Positions 1-7,099 of a DNA stretch of 12,965 nucleotides are shown here, piece after piece. The notes under the pieces were generated by a model. It had not been told where the DNA came from. It was given only the letters and a program-made list of their open reading frames with translations, and ran no database searches. The first letter of the stretch is position 1. Each line of letters starts with the position of its first letter. The DNA is from JAVKDP01 sp040222185 (GTDB lineage Bacteria; Bacteroidota; Rhodothermia; Balneolales; Balneolaceae): contig JAVKDP010000075.1 in assembly GCA_040222185.1 (NCBI GenBank), positions 1-12,965 of the forward strand, in the 5' to 3' direction. The translations under genes and the position numbers were made by a program.

Positions 1-97
1 GTACAAACTTCATGACCGGGTATTCAGAGAAAGACTCACAAAGGATGTCAACTACTTCCTCAATTTCTTCCTGTCCAATTCGTCGTATTTCATTCAT
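1..97 (-). CDS. GNAT-family acetyltransferase, N-terminal fragment (cut by window edge)
   Basis: Only the first 32 codons lie in the window, starting at ATG 95-97 and running off the left edge. The peptide begins MNEIRRIGQEEIEEVVDILC and continues with SFSEYPVMKF. An opening beta strand followed by a helix, with the F-x-x-x-P spacing, is typical of the N-terminus of GCN5-related N-acetyltransferases. The acetyl-CoA loop is outside the window, so the family call rests on the N-terminus alone. It follows the NTF2-like gene by 37 bases with no recognisable terminator, so the two could be co-transcribed. The substrate cannot be inferred. Confidence 0.6.
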   Translation of the reverse strand, partial: MNEIRRIGQEEIEEVVDILCESFSEYPVMKFV

Positions 98-134
98 TTA
101 TTAATCAATTTTGTTCTGAAATTGTTGCACTTTT

Positions 135-890
135 TTACTCTTCTTTGATAGCTTCTTCTATTAATTTCCCGTTTTCATAAACCGACAAGCTTTCGACTTT
201 GCCTTTATTCGTTACAAATTTGATTTGAATATCATTTTGGTTTAAATAAAATGTGGTTTCACTTTCTGCCAGCATTTCTGCACTCCAAACTTCTTCGTTA
301 TCAACTAAGTCTATCATTTTAAGAATACTACCTTCTTTTTTTATGTAGACTACTCTATCAGATGCTTGATAATTCCCTTCATATAATTCAAGTGTTTCAT
401 TATCGAGCTGAGTTTTTCCATATGGTATGTGATTATAACTCATGGTTCTTGCAATTTTCCATTCATTATTATCGAACCTCCATATATTTGTGAATTTAGC
501 TTTTGATATAGGCTTGCTGGTTCTATCATCTATTACCAGATGAAATATATGCTCTCCATTTTCAATAGCCCCGTAATTTGCAATAGGGTATACTTCAATG
601 CTACCATTGATGAGTACTCTCTCAATTTGTTGCCTGTCCCGTTGTTCACCACAAAACAAGTTCATGGACTCCATTTCTTTTCTTTTTGAAACTGTTAAGC
701 CCTGTTTGTCATGATAAAGTTCATAATCAAAGGCTAAAAAAGATTCGTACGTATCGAGATCACATTCATTTAATGCCTTAAAAAAAGTGCTGTCTAGCTT
801 TGAAATTGTATCATATAATTCTCCACTTTTTTGAGCATAGCTTTCTGCACAAATCAAGAGAGCGAATATTGTTATTAGTTTTAATCGCAT
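135..890 (-). CDS. Secreted NTF2/DUF4440-like protein with C-terminal DUF3471-like domain
   Basis: The open frame extends to an ATG at 912-914, but the ATG at 888-890 is preferred because it puts a signal peptide at the very N-terminus (251 aa). That peptide is MRLKLITIFALLICAESYA, with cleavage likely before Q20 (A|Q). Residues about 25-150 resemble the DUF4440/SnoaL branch of the NTF2 fold: an LDSTFFKALNECD opening helix, then FDYELYHDKQG, and a closing strand with NIWRFDNNEWKIAR. Residues about 165-250 open with LELYEGNY and look like the small beta domain (DUF3471-like) that often follows serine hydrolases in this phylum. The protein is probably periplasmic or exported. DUF4440 proteins have no single known reaction, so no substrate is proposed. 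Repeat A lies just upstream. Confidence 0.65.
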   Translation of the reverse strand: MRLKLITIFALLICAESYAQKSGELYDTISKLDSTFFKALNECDLDTYESFLAFDYELYHDKQGLTVSKRKEMESMNLFCGEQRDRQQIERVLINGSIEVYPIANYGAIENGEHIFHLVIDDRTSKPISKAKFTNIWRFDNNEWKIARTMSYNHIPYGKTQLDNETLELYEGNYQASDRVVYIKKEGSILKMIDLVDNEEVWSAEMLAESETTFYLNQNDIQIKFVTNKGKVESLSVYENGKLIEEAIKEE

Positions 891-940
891 TATTTCTAAA
901 GTGTGTGATTGCATGGGTATATCACGTTCTATAATAATGA

Positions 941-1041
941 TACCCCAGTTTCATTTCTCTATTCTATTACTATTATCCCGATAAATACATGGAATAACAT
1001 GAAGAAATGTGATTTACCATTAAAGTACAATCATCATCTTA
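941..1041. repeat. Repeat A, 101-bp direct repeat (partner at 11170-11270)
   Basis: Aligned without gaps to 11170-11270, 82 of 101 positions match. The last 21 bases on the plus strand (1021-1041) are identical in both copies. On the minus strand both copies can form a small hairpin, TATTCC-11 nt-GGGATA here and TATTCC-11 nt-GGAATA in the partner. The one stem difference keeps pairing as G:U, as expected if the structure matters. The copy lies 35 bp after the stop of the beta-barrel gene and about 50 bp before the chosen start of the NTF2-like gene. I see no terminal inverted repeats or target-site duplications, so the element class is unknown. Confidence 0.85.
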
Positions 1042-1075
1042 TGATCGAAAGAATTCAGCTATCATTCTAAGGGTA

Positions 1076-1648
1076 TCAGAAAGCGTATTTGAATGTTAGT
1101 CCAGCGGAGTTGGCGGAATAGGAAAAATCATCCGGATCAGTGTATTCCATGATGGTGTAAGAAAAGCCAATACCTTTATAAGCCACTTCAAAAACATAGC
1201 CATTGGCAGGATCAAATTCTACATCAGGGCCTATACCATCAGCCTTGAAGTTTATAGCTCTGTGAAGTGCGAGTCCGCCGCCAAACCTGATATCATCAGT
1301 AATTAACCAGTTAGCGGTTAAATGAATAGGTACACGGGTTAAACGAATGTGTGCATTATCGGCTTGAGTAGTTACATATTTAAGCCCAATGGTAGTATGG
1401 AATAAAAGCTGCTTCACATTTGGGATCTGGATTTCAGCTCCAACTGCTCCTGATATCCCTTGCCCGGCATAAACGGACTGAGTTTCGCCATCTGTAAATT
1501 CAATTTCAGCTACTTCATCTCCGCCAAACTCTGCTGCAAAACCAATAAGGAACCTGACCGGAGGTTTAACCTGGATGCTTTGTGCAAAAGCGCTATACGA
1601 AGTGGAAACCAGGAATAAGAAGATGAATAATGAAGTAAGTTTTTTCAT
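1076..1648 (-). CDS. Outer-membrane beta-barrel protein (OMP_b-brl-like)
   Basis: This is a 190-aa protein with a clear signal peptide: MKK, a hydrophobic core LFIFLFLVS, and SAFA|Q, with cleavage before Q23. The mature part alternates hydrophobic and polar residues as in membrane beta strands and ends in the aromatic TFKYAF, matching the C-terminal signal read by the BAM machinery. Its length fits an eight-stranded barrel of the kind common in Bacteroidota. It probably sits in the outer membrane with no enzymatic role; the function is unknown. Its GC content (27, 21, 26 and 28 per 60 in rows counted by hand) is closer to trkH than to most accessory genes, so it may belong to the native chromosome. 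A weak -7-like box, TATATTTA on the minus strand at 1676-1683, lies upstream. Confidence 0.75.
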   Translation of the reverse strand: MKKLTSLFIFLFLVSTSYSAFAQSIQVKPPVRFLIGFAAEFGGDEVAEIEFTDGETQSVYAGQGISGAVGAEIQIPNVKQLLFHTTIGLKYVTTQADNAHIRLTRVPIHLTANWLITDDIRFGGGLALHRAINFKADGIGPDVEFDPANGYVFEVAYKGIGFSYTIMEYTDPDDFSYSANSAGLTFKYAF

Positions 1649-1790
1649 GCTGAAGGATTGAATTTTAAAAGGCGGTAAATATAGATAATCCGAATAATGA
1701 ATTGCTAGAGAAAAATATGCTGAAACTGATCAGAGTCTCCTGGTATGAAGACTTAATAATCGACAGGACTAATATAATTCAGAAGTGTGG

Positions 1791-1820
1791 CTATTGTTTC
1801 CAGAAGGAGGGGATGATTAA
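1791..1820 (-). pseudogene. Possible remnant or duplicate of the trkH 3' end
   Basis: Read on the minus strand this encodes LIIPSFWKQ followed by TAG. The genuine trkH C-terminus at 11352-11387 reads LIIFSPAFWKQ followed by TAG. With a two-codon gap, eight of nine residues match. At DNA level 14 of 15 bases match over the last five codons (plus strand ctattgtttccagaa versus ctactgtttccagaa). It is embedded in the spacer between the 58-aa gene and the beta-barrel gene and has no start of its own, apart from a 20-codon frame. A 14/15 match alone would occur by chance a few times in a window of this size. The shared frame and stop codon make homology more likely, but not proven. Confidence 0.4.
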
Positions 1821-1854
1821 GTGATTACATATGCATTGTTGCCACTTTCCCATT

Positions 1855-2031
1855 TTATTCAGAGTTGTCTTTTTTATTCTGCTCTATAATTACTGTTCCG
1901 ATTAGTGCTACTCCAATTATAATACCACTTACAGAGTCCATTAATTCTCCACTTCGAACTCCTCCATAGATTCCGGCCAGTATAGAAGCTATACCTATTC
2001 CGATTACTAAATATCCTGTTTGTTTTCTCAT
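1855..2031 (-). CDS. Small two-helix membrane protein, 58 aa
   Basis: A short frame runs from ATG 2029-2031 to TAA 1855-1857. It begins MRKQTG, then has a hydrophobic segment at about residues 7-25 (YLVIGIGIASILAGIYGGV), a short polar turn RSGELMDSVS, a second hydrophobic segment at about 36-49 (GIIIGVALIGTVII), and a charged tail EQNKKDNSE. The layout suggests a helical hairpin in the inner membrane. It sits 86 bp downstream of the DinB-like gene, in the same orientation. I recognise no family. The clean alternation of helix, turn, helix and charged tail makes it more likely real than a chance frame, but there is no homology support. Confidence 0.6.
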   Translation of the reverse strand: MRKQTGYLVIGIGIASILAGIYGGVRSGELMDSVSGIIIGVALIGTVIIEQNKKDNSE

Positions 2032-2117
2032 TTTCTAAAAGCCCTTTTTATTTAATTATGATGACCAATTTCTAAAACATTATAAGTAATAAGTATCAAA
2101 CGTTTAAATACTATCCT

Positions 2118-2639
2118 TCATTTGTCTAATGGAATATATCTCTCTTCAATTACCTTAAAATGATGTATCTGATGGGCTGCAATAGTAATTCCAATTGCAG
2201 AAAGAGGCATTTCGTATTCAAAAAACTCACAGTTTGTCTCAAGTATTTCTTTATTAAAAGATTTGAACATCATTATTGTTGATTGGCGTACAATTCTAAG
2301 TTCATTTACCAGGTGTTCTATAGACAGCTCATCTGCATTTGAGTTTTTGCCCATTATTTCCTGGTCGTGTGCATCCGGAATAGTTCCTTCTCCACGGGCG
2401 AAGATTATAGCTCTAAAACACCATATTCTTTCCCAGTCAATGAGGTGTTGCAGGATTCTATGAACAGTCCATTTCTCTTTTTCATAAGTCTTCAGACCAA
2501 TTCTGTTTAATTGAGCAATATCGATATCGTCGATTTTTTTCAGGCTTAGGTCAAGAGCGTCTGTGAGTTCAATACCCTCATTGAGCTCATAAACATACTC
2601 TAAAAACCCGGGGTTCTTTTTTATTCCAGATTCTTCCAT
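2118..2639 (-). CDS. DinB-like metal-binding four-helix protein
   Basis: This 173-aa protein has DinB/YfiT superfamily features. The motif KWTVHRILQHLIDWERIW at about 56-73 contains H65, D68 and E70. A later FARGE segment with a proline is typical of the second helix region, and the C-terminal helix holds H156, H159 and H160 (AAHQIHHFKVIEERYI). In this family one histidine from the first part and two from the last helix normally hold a divalent metal. Members include thiol-dependent transferases, but most are uncharacterised, so the substrate is unknown. There is no signal peptide, so it is cytoplasmic. The start ATG 2637-2639 is the first in the frame. Despite the family name it is not a DNA polymerase. 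Confidence 0.8.
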   Translation of the reverse strand: MEESGIKKNPGFLEYVYELNEGIELTDALDLSLKKIDDIDIAQLNRIGLKTYEKEKWTVHRILQHLIDWERIWCFRAIIFARGEGTIPDAHDQEIMGKNSNADELSIEHLVNELRIVRQSTIMMFKSFNKEILETNCEFFEYEMPLSAIGITIAAHQIHHFKVIEERYIPLDK

Positions 2640-2704
2640 GTTTATTTTTTTTCTTGTCGCTAAAAGTCTCCGATATGAGTAGTTGAATGGTTTAAGGCTT
2701 GACT

Positions 2705-2734
2705 TTACAATTACGCTGAGTGGAAAAATTGTAA
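2705..2734. repeat. Inverted repeat, 8-bp perfect arms, 14-nt loop
   Basis: TTACAATT at 2705-2712 and AATTGTAA at 2727-2734 are perfect inverted arms around a 14-base loop. It begins nine bases past the alpha/beta hydrolase stop codon at 2741-2743. Without a following T-run on the minus strand it is a poor intrinsic terminator, but it could stabilise the 3' end of the message. It lacks the AAC...GTT ends expected of an attC site. Confidence 0.5.
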
Positions 2735-2740
2735 TGAACT

Positions 2741-3532
2741 CTATTCTTTACCTAAAAAGGCTTTAGATTTTAATATAAATTCATCTTTGTTTTCACCCTC
2801 ATGAGCTCCATGTGCTATGTTTGGTAATATCCAAAGATCCGATTTGGGTAAATTTTTCCTAACTCGAACCACTTCTTCTAAATCCATTCCTTCATCATTG
2901 TCACCTATTATGATTAACACTTCAGGGTTAATACTTTGCAACTCTTCATCATTTACCTTTATGGTATAGTTTTTAAACTGATTCATTATTGCTTTAATAT
3001 GTTCATCACTGTCATGAGATGCCTTTAGCCATGGGAAATCGTTTCGATTTTCGAAGGTAAAAGTTTCTAAGTATTCGGGAAAGTCATTGATTGTCCATGT
3101 TCCTACTGCTCCAATCGTTATCATTGATTCAATCAGAGAAGGATTTATAAGAGCAAGCTGATAAAGAACATCGCCTCCAAAACTAAATCCAATTGCCTTA
3201 ATTTTATCCAAATCCAAATATTGAACTAAGGAATTAAGATCTTCAGCTACTGATTTTAATGATAAATCTTCCTTAAATGCTTCAGATTTTCCATGTCCAG
3301 TTAAATCGACTAAGTATACTTCGTATTCTTGCTCATAGTCTTTGACATAAGGTTTCCATGATCTAGAGGATTGTGTATAACCATGCAATAGGAGCAAAGG
3401 TTTTCCTTCTCCATAAATTTCGTAATAGAGTTTTTTCCCATTTACAGAAACAGATTCAGATTTCTTTGGTGTTTGAGAAAAAACAATCGCTGGGATAAAG
3501 AGGAGTATTATTATAGTCGTATATTTTGTCAT
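2741..3532 (-). CDS. Exported alpha/beta hydrolase
   Basis: The 263-aa protein starts with a signal peptide MTKYTTIIILLFIPAIVFS|Q, with cleavage before Q20. The mature part is a compact alpha/beta-hydrolase fold: the HGYTQSSRSW oxyanion-side segment at H50-G51, DLTGHGKS at 76-83, the nucleophile elbow GFSFGG with S117, an acid in GDND (D211 or D213), and the catalytic H241 in NIAHGAHEG. The full Ser-Asp-His triad is therefore visible. Length and layout are standard for proline-iminopeptidase- or ester-hydrolase-like members; the substrate is not predictable. It probably acts in the periplasm. Upstream, at 3557-3615, is an attC-like hairpin; the DinB-like gene follows after 101 bp. Confidence 0.85.
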   Translation of the reverse strand: MTKYTTIIILLFIPAIVFSQTPKKSESVSVNGKKLYYEIYGEGKPLLLLHGYTQSSRSWKPYVKDYEQEYEVYLVDLTGHGKSEAFKEDLSLKSVAEDLNSLVQYLDLDKIKAIGFSFGGDVLYQLALINPSLIESMITIGAVGTWTINDFPEYLETFTFENRNDFPWLKASHDSDEHIKAIMNQFKNYTIKVNDEELQSINPEVLIIIGDNDEGMDLEEVVRVRKNLPKSDLWILPNIAHGAHEGENKDEFILKSKAFLGKE

Positions 3533-3556
3533 TAATCAATTGTCATTTTTTTGACT

Positions 3557-3615
3557 GCCAACAACAACAGGGCAAAGTGAATGATTTCATATTACCCTGA
3601 CCAAGGCGTTGTGGC
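3557..3615 (-). other. attC-like recombination site candidate (59 bp)
   Basis: Read on the minus strand the site opens with GCCACAAC (3615-3608) and closes with GTTGTTGGC (3565-3557), which pair except for one bulged base. Inside them CAGGG (3599-3595) pairs with CCCTG (3572-3568) around a 22-nt loop, leaving unpaired stretches between the two stems. This two-stem layout with AAC at the 5' end and GTT at the 3' end, in gene orientation and between two genes, matches integron attC sites and their usual size. I could not check the extra-helical bases rigorously, and no integrase is in the window. It could also be just a terminator-like hairpin. Confidence 0.4.
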
Positions 3616-3648
3616 TTTTTGTTGATTTCGGATACTTGTAAGTTAGAT

Positions 3649-5784
3649 TTATTCTGTTAACTCTTCTAATATCTCATTAGATATTTCCTTCCCATTTTTA
3701 TCTATCGAAACAAACCATACATTAGTGGAACACTCTCTGTTGAAGATATCCGAATTTGAAGTACAATACTGTTTAGTTCCTTTTATAAGAAAGCCTTCTT
3801 TTGTTTTCTCTGCTATATAACCGTATTCGTTATAGAATTCTCCATAGGTATTTTGCCATTGCTTATTTCCCTCTTTATCAATCTTAATTACAAACATATC
3901 GTAGTTGCCATTCCCGTACGAGCTTGTGGAACCGATAATTAAATAGCCATCTTCGGTCGCTAAAATTGAACTCGCTTTGTCGTAACCATTTCCTCCGAAT
4001 TTTTTGTACCAGATTTCATTTCCATTAGGATAATTCTTTGTTAAGAGAATGTCTGATGTATCTCCATTTCTAGACGCGATAGTACTTACCTGGATTGTAT
4101 TATTCTCAGCTTCGATTTTAGGTTGGTACTGCAGGTTCGTTTCTTTTTTAAACCTATTATTTTGGGCTCTATAATTGAGTGTTACTAATATATCCGTAGC
4201 TCTGTCGAACTGATCTCGTTCTACTTTCATAATGAAATTAGAAGCTAATAACTCATTTCTATTTAACACTTCTACTACCCGTTCTCTTTCTCTATTTGAG
4301 AACGATAATTTTAGTTCTTTACTCATTGTTAAACTGAGTTCAAAACTCATATCCAACTCACTGCTATAATAACTTCCAACAAAACCCTCCAGATCAGTCA
4401 ATGAAGCAGATGCAGATGAATACCGTTTGTATGTATTGGTTCCTCCTGATGGGAAAAATAGAACGAGTTCATCTTCAAAGAATCTTAGTTTGATTTCAGA
4501 ATCGTAGCCAAAAGAATACATATCCTGGTTTTCCTTAATGATTTCCTGTGGATAATTATTCGCATTTTTCCAGAAAAGCTTTCCTTCTTCCTCTACAATT
4601 CGAATCAAAACATCTTGTGAAGACATGTATTGTCCTATAACCTCTGCCTGATCTCTTTCACTTAAGCTTTTTTTGATAAGGTTATCGTATTCTGCGTTTT
4701 TTTCAATAGCAGGGAGTAGGAGAGAAGCAATTTCATCAGCGATGTCTTCACTCCAAATTCTACCATTATTGCTCATCACAAAAATGGAGAGTTTTTCCTC
4801 AGGGAAGCGGCTAGTATGGGAGTGATACCCGAATGTTGAGCCCGAATGATATTGGGCTGTTCTTCCCATGCGGCCATCTAGTTCCAATCCAAAGCCATAG
4901 GTATTTATTTCACTATTTGGAATGGGCTTTTGGCTTTCAATTAAGAGGACATTATTATTTTCATAGGCATTCTGAATTGCCTGTTCATAAATCAATTGGT
5001 CTTTCAGTGTAGTGTATAAAAAACCATCACCATTAACTTTAGTTACTGCAGGGGTTGATAACCAAAGGCCATTACCCCAATCAGAAAAAGAGTCTGCTCT
5101 ATTGGGAATCACACCTGAATAGCGTTTAACAAAAGAAGTCTCGTCCATTCCCAGTTCTTCAAAGAATTCTTTTGAGTAATCGTTGAAATTTTTTCCAGAA
5201 ACCTCTTCGATAATTTTTGCAAGGATGGTATAGCCGGAATTGCTATACGAATATTTTGATCCCGGCTTAAAAACCAGTTCTTCTTGTTTGCTTAGCAACT
5301 CAATAACATCGTTATTATCCAAACCAATCTGCCTCCAGGAAGGTTTGTTCATCATTTCCATTATGAAAACATAGTCCCTAATACCACTGGTATGATTTAT
5401 CAAATGTCGGATTCTTATTTCTTCTTTTGAATTAGGGTATAGAGAAGGAAGATATTTTCTGATATCATCTTCCAGGCTAAGCTTCCCTTCCAATGACAAT
5501 TGCAAAACCATCACTGCAGTAAACTGTTTGGCAGTTGAAGCAATGTTGGATCGAGTATTTTCATCAATCTTTATTTGATGGTCAAGGTTAGCATAGCCTA
5601 AATATTGTTCATAGACTATTTCACCGTCTTGTATAATGCCAACGGCCATGCCGGGTGTATCATCACTTACATACTGGTAAAGAAGTTTGGTAATTGGGTC
5701 GTTATCGACTCCCGGAATTGACTGAGAGAAGAGATTTGTAGTGAAAAGTAGGAGTAGTATTAAAAGTATATTTCGCTTTGCCAT
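3649..5784 (-). CDS. Secreted beta-lactamase-fold serine hydrolase with propeller-like C-terminal tail
   Basis: The frame extends upstream to a TTG at 5833-5835, but the ATG at 5782-5784 is chosen because it places a signal peptide (AKRNILLILLLLFTTNLFS|Q) at the N-terminus (711 aa). Residues 40-350 are a class C beta-lactamase/DD-peptidase-like domain with SxxK (S83-T-A-K86), YSN (Y180-N182) and HSG (H313-G315). Two lipocalin-like DUF3471-type segments follow (around QAEVIGQYMS and LEGFVGSYYSS). The last about 120 residues contain WYKKFGGNGYDKASSI, ATEDGYLIIGSTSSYG and DMFVIKIDKEGNKQW, the pattern of repeated FGG/DGG-type beta-propeller blades, but only about two blades. It probably hydrolyses peptidoglycan-like or ester/amide substrates in the periplasm. 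Resistance activity should not be assumed. Confidence 0.85.
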   Translation of the reverse strand: MAKRNILLILLLLFTTNLFSQSIPGVDNDPITKLLYQYVSDDTPGMAVGIIQDGEIVYEQYLGYANLDHQIKIDENTRSNIASTAKQFTAVMVLQLSLEGKLSLEDDIRKYLPSLYPNSKEEIRIRHLINHTSGIRDYVFIMEMMNKPSWRQIGLDNNDVIELLSKQEELVFKPGSKYSYSNSGYTILAKIIEEVSGKNFNDYSKEFFEELGMDETSFVKRYSGVIPNRADSFSDWGNGLWLSTPAVTKVNGDGFLYTTLKDQLIYEQAIQNAYENNNVLLIESQKPIPNSEINTYGFGLELDGRMGRTAQYHSGSTFGYHSHTSRFPEEKLSIFVMSNNGRIWSEDIADEIASLLLPAIEKNAEYDNLIKKSLSERDQAEVIGQYMSSQDVLIRIVEEEGKLFWKNANNYPQEIIKENQDMYSFGYDSEIKLRFFEDELVLFFPSGGTNTYKRYSSASASLTDLEGFVGSYYSSELDMSFELSLTMSKELKLSFSNRERERVVEVLNRNELLASNFIMKVERDQFDRATDILVTLNYRAQNNRFKKETNLQYQPKIEAENNTIQVSTIASRNGDTSDILLTKNYPNGNEIWYKKFGGNGYDKASSILATEDGYLIIGSTSSYGNGNYDMFVIKIDKEGNKQWQNTYGEFYNEYGYIAEKTKEGFLIKGTKQYCTSNSDIFNRECSTNVWFVSIDKNGKEISNEILEELTE

Positions 5785-5799
5785 AATATTGTTTTTTGG

Positions 5800-5818
5800 C
5801 AAAAATACAGTAACTGTA
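5800..5818 (-). promoter_or_regulatory. Candidate promoter -7 box with overlapping 13-bp palindrome
   Basis: On the minus strand TATTTTTG (5807-5800) fits the Bacteroidota -7 consensus TAnnTTTG and lies 16 bp upstream of the chosen serine-hydrolase ATG. A perfect 13-bp palindrome, TACAGTTACTGTA (5818-5806), overlaps its first two bases, so a bound protein would block the promoter. TACA...TGTA half-sites resemble operators of BlaI/MecI-type repressors, but spacing differs between families and no such repressor is in the window. I found no convincing -33 TTG at standard spacing. Confidence 0.4.
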
Positions 5819-5855
5819 ACCCCGCTTCGTACCAAATGACCATTTGAATCCAGTT

Positions 5856-7037
5856 TTATAATTTATTTTTTGAAATAAATTGTCCGGGAGTAGTGGAGGT
5901 ATGCTTTTTAAAAGCTCTGTTGAATGTAGTCTTGGAATTAAAGCCACAGTCCAGAGCTATACCGAGTAAAGTGGTAGCAGTATGTTCGCCCTTTTTTAAC
6001 CTTTCTATAACTGCTTCCGCTCGTTTCTCATTTACAAAATCATTGAAGTTCATTTCGAACTCCTGGTTGATTGTTTTTGAAATCATGTTTCGATTAGTAT
6101 TCAAAAGGTTTGCAAGATTAGTCAACGTTAAATTTGGGTTCTTATAGAGATGTTCCTCCTCAAAAAGTTGAATGATCTTATCTTTCCAGTCTTGAAGTAG
6201 CACGGTTTCTTGCAACTCATCTTTGTTCTCTTCGCTTTCGTCATTTTGCAGGGGTTCGCTCCTGACCATAAAACTAGAATCCAATTCCAGGGTAGCTTTA
6301 ATTGTATTTGAATACCCTGCTATGGATATGTACAGTAGCAGGATTGAAAAGCATAGGTAATACCAATACTTGCTACCAAACTCACCCCATTCCGGGTTCA
6401 AAATAAAAAACAGTATTCTCAGGACTAAGATTAAACTGAAGGCTACAGCAAAATTTTGGATCCATTTAAAGGCAATTTCGTCTGCAAAACTTACTTCGCG
6501 AACAGATATTTTTCTGTAGTTCAAATAGTACTTCAGGCTCAGAAACAAATAGAACAGCATAGATATAAGGCCAGTCATCTGGTACCAGAAATCCAGGTCC
6601 TTATCCATATCATCAGCATAAAAATAAAATTCCTCCAGAATAAGCTTGTCGGTGATGAAGACGATTAAGCTGTAAATCAAATAAAGGATTGCTGGAAGGA
6701 AATGTAGGAGGTCTTTCCATGTGAGTTTCAACTCTTTGTTTAACAGAGTTTTTACATAAAAGAAGAATACAGGCCCTATTAAAAATAGTTGCTGGAAAGG
6801 CATAAAGAATAAGAATTCCTTATAACTAGTTTCGGAGTACCAACCTGCATACCCTAACATAAAAGGAGAAATGTATAGTGCGCCCAGGAAAATGAATGCA
6901 GCCAACCACTTACTATGTCTTTCATCATCCCTAATGCCGTTTTTAACTAGCAAATATGAAAAGATGATAGCATGGAAAAAGAAAATTAATAAGACTGAAC
7001 TTTTTGGGTTGTAATCAAAATAAATTATATCGCTCAA
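5856..7037 (-). CDS. AraC-family transcriptional regulator with N-terminal multi-pass membrane domain
   Basis: The 393-aa protein has about seven hydrophobic helices in residues 10-245 (for example SSVLLIFFFHAIIFSYLLV, LHFLPAILYLIYSLIVFI and YWYYLCFSILLLYISIAGY). An acidic linker follows, then a C-terminal AraC double helix-turn-helix domain at about 290-390. Recognisable parts are LTLTNLANLLNTNRNMISKTI, INQEFEMNFNDFVNEKR and GIALDCGFNSKTTFNRAFKK ending TPGQFIS. Membrane-anchored AraC regulators of this kind are frequent in Bacteroidota and are thought to sense membrane or periplasmic signals. The start is TTG 7035-7037; the frame is open back to a TGA with no in-frame ATG, so a non-ATG start seems genuine. 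The serine hydrolase follows after 71 bp and is the natural candidate target. Confidence 0.85.
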   Translation of the reverse strand: MSDIIYFDYNPKSSVLLIFFFHAIIFSYLLVKNGIRDDERHSKWLAAFIFLGALYISPFMLGYAGWYSETSYKEFLFFMPFQQLFLIGPVFFFYVKTLLNKELKLTWKDLLHFLPAILYLIYSLIVFITDKLILEEFYFYADDMDKDLDFWYQMTGLISMLFYLFLSLKYYLNYRKISVREVSFADEIAFKWIQNFAVAFSLILVLRILFFILNPEWGEFGSKYWYYLCFSILLLYISIAGYSNTIKATLELDSSFMVRSEPLQNDESEENKDELQETVLLQDWKDKIIQLFEEEHLYKNPNLTLTNLANLLNTNRNMISKTINQEFEMNFNDFVNEKRAEAVIERLKKGEHTATTLLGIALDCGFNSKTTFNRAFKKHTSTTPGQFISKNKL

Positions 7038-7099
7038 TTTAGTCTGAATAGTTTTGAATGTTTGCGCATATCAACGGAATTAAGTGAATAAAGTTCAGT

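Noticed and set aside
941..1041. Both 101-bp repeats contain a similar hydrophobic reading frame (MLFHVFIGI in A, MIFHGFIGI in B) with conservative amino-acid differences.
   Set aside because: Differences fall about equally on the first and second codon positions and less often on the third, the opposite of purifying selection on protein. Copy A also has an in-frame stop. Treated as noncoding.
2263..2463. Plus-strand frames at 2263-2463, 5893-6147, 6456-6668, 7182-7376, 9005-9205 and 12036-12254.
   Set aside because: Each lies antisense inside a well-supported minus-strand gene with clear family motifs, and none shows a recognisable domain.
5702..5947. Minus-strand 81-codon frame at 5702-5947.
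   Set aside because: It overlaps the end of the AraC gene and the signal peptide of the serine hydrolase in another frame and has no recognisable features.
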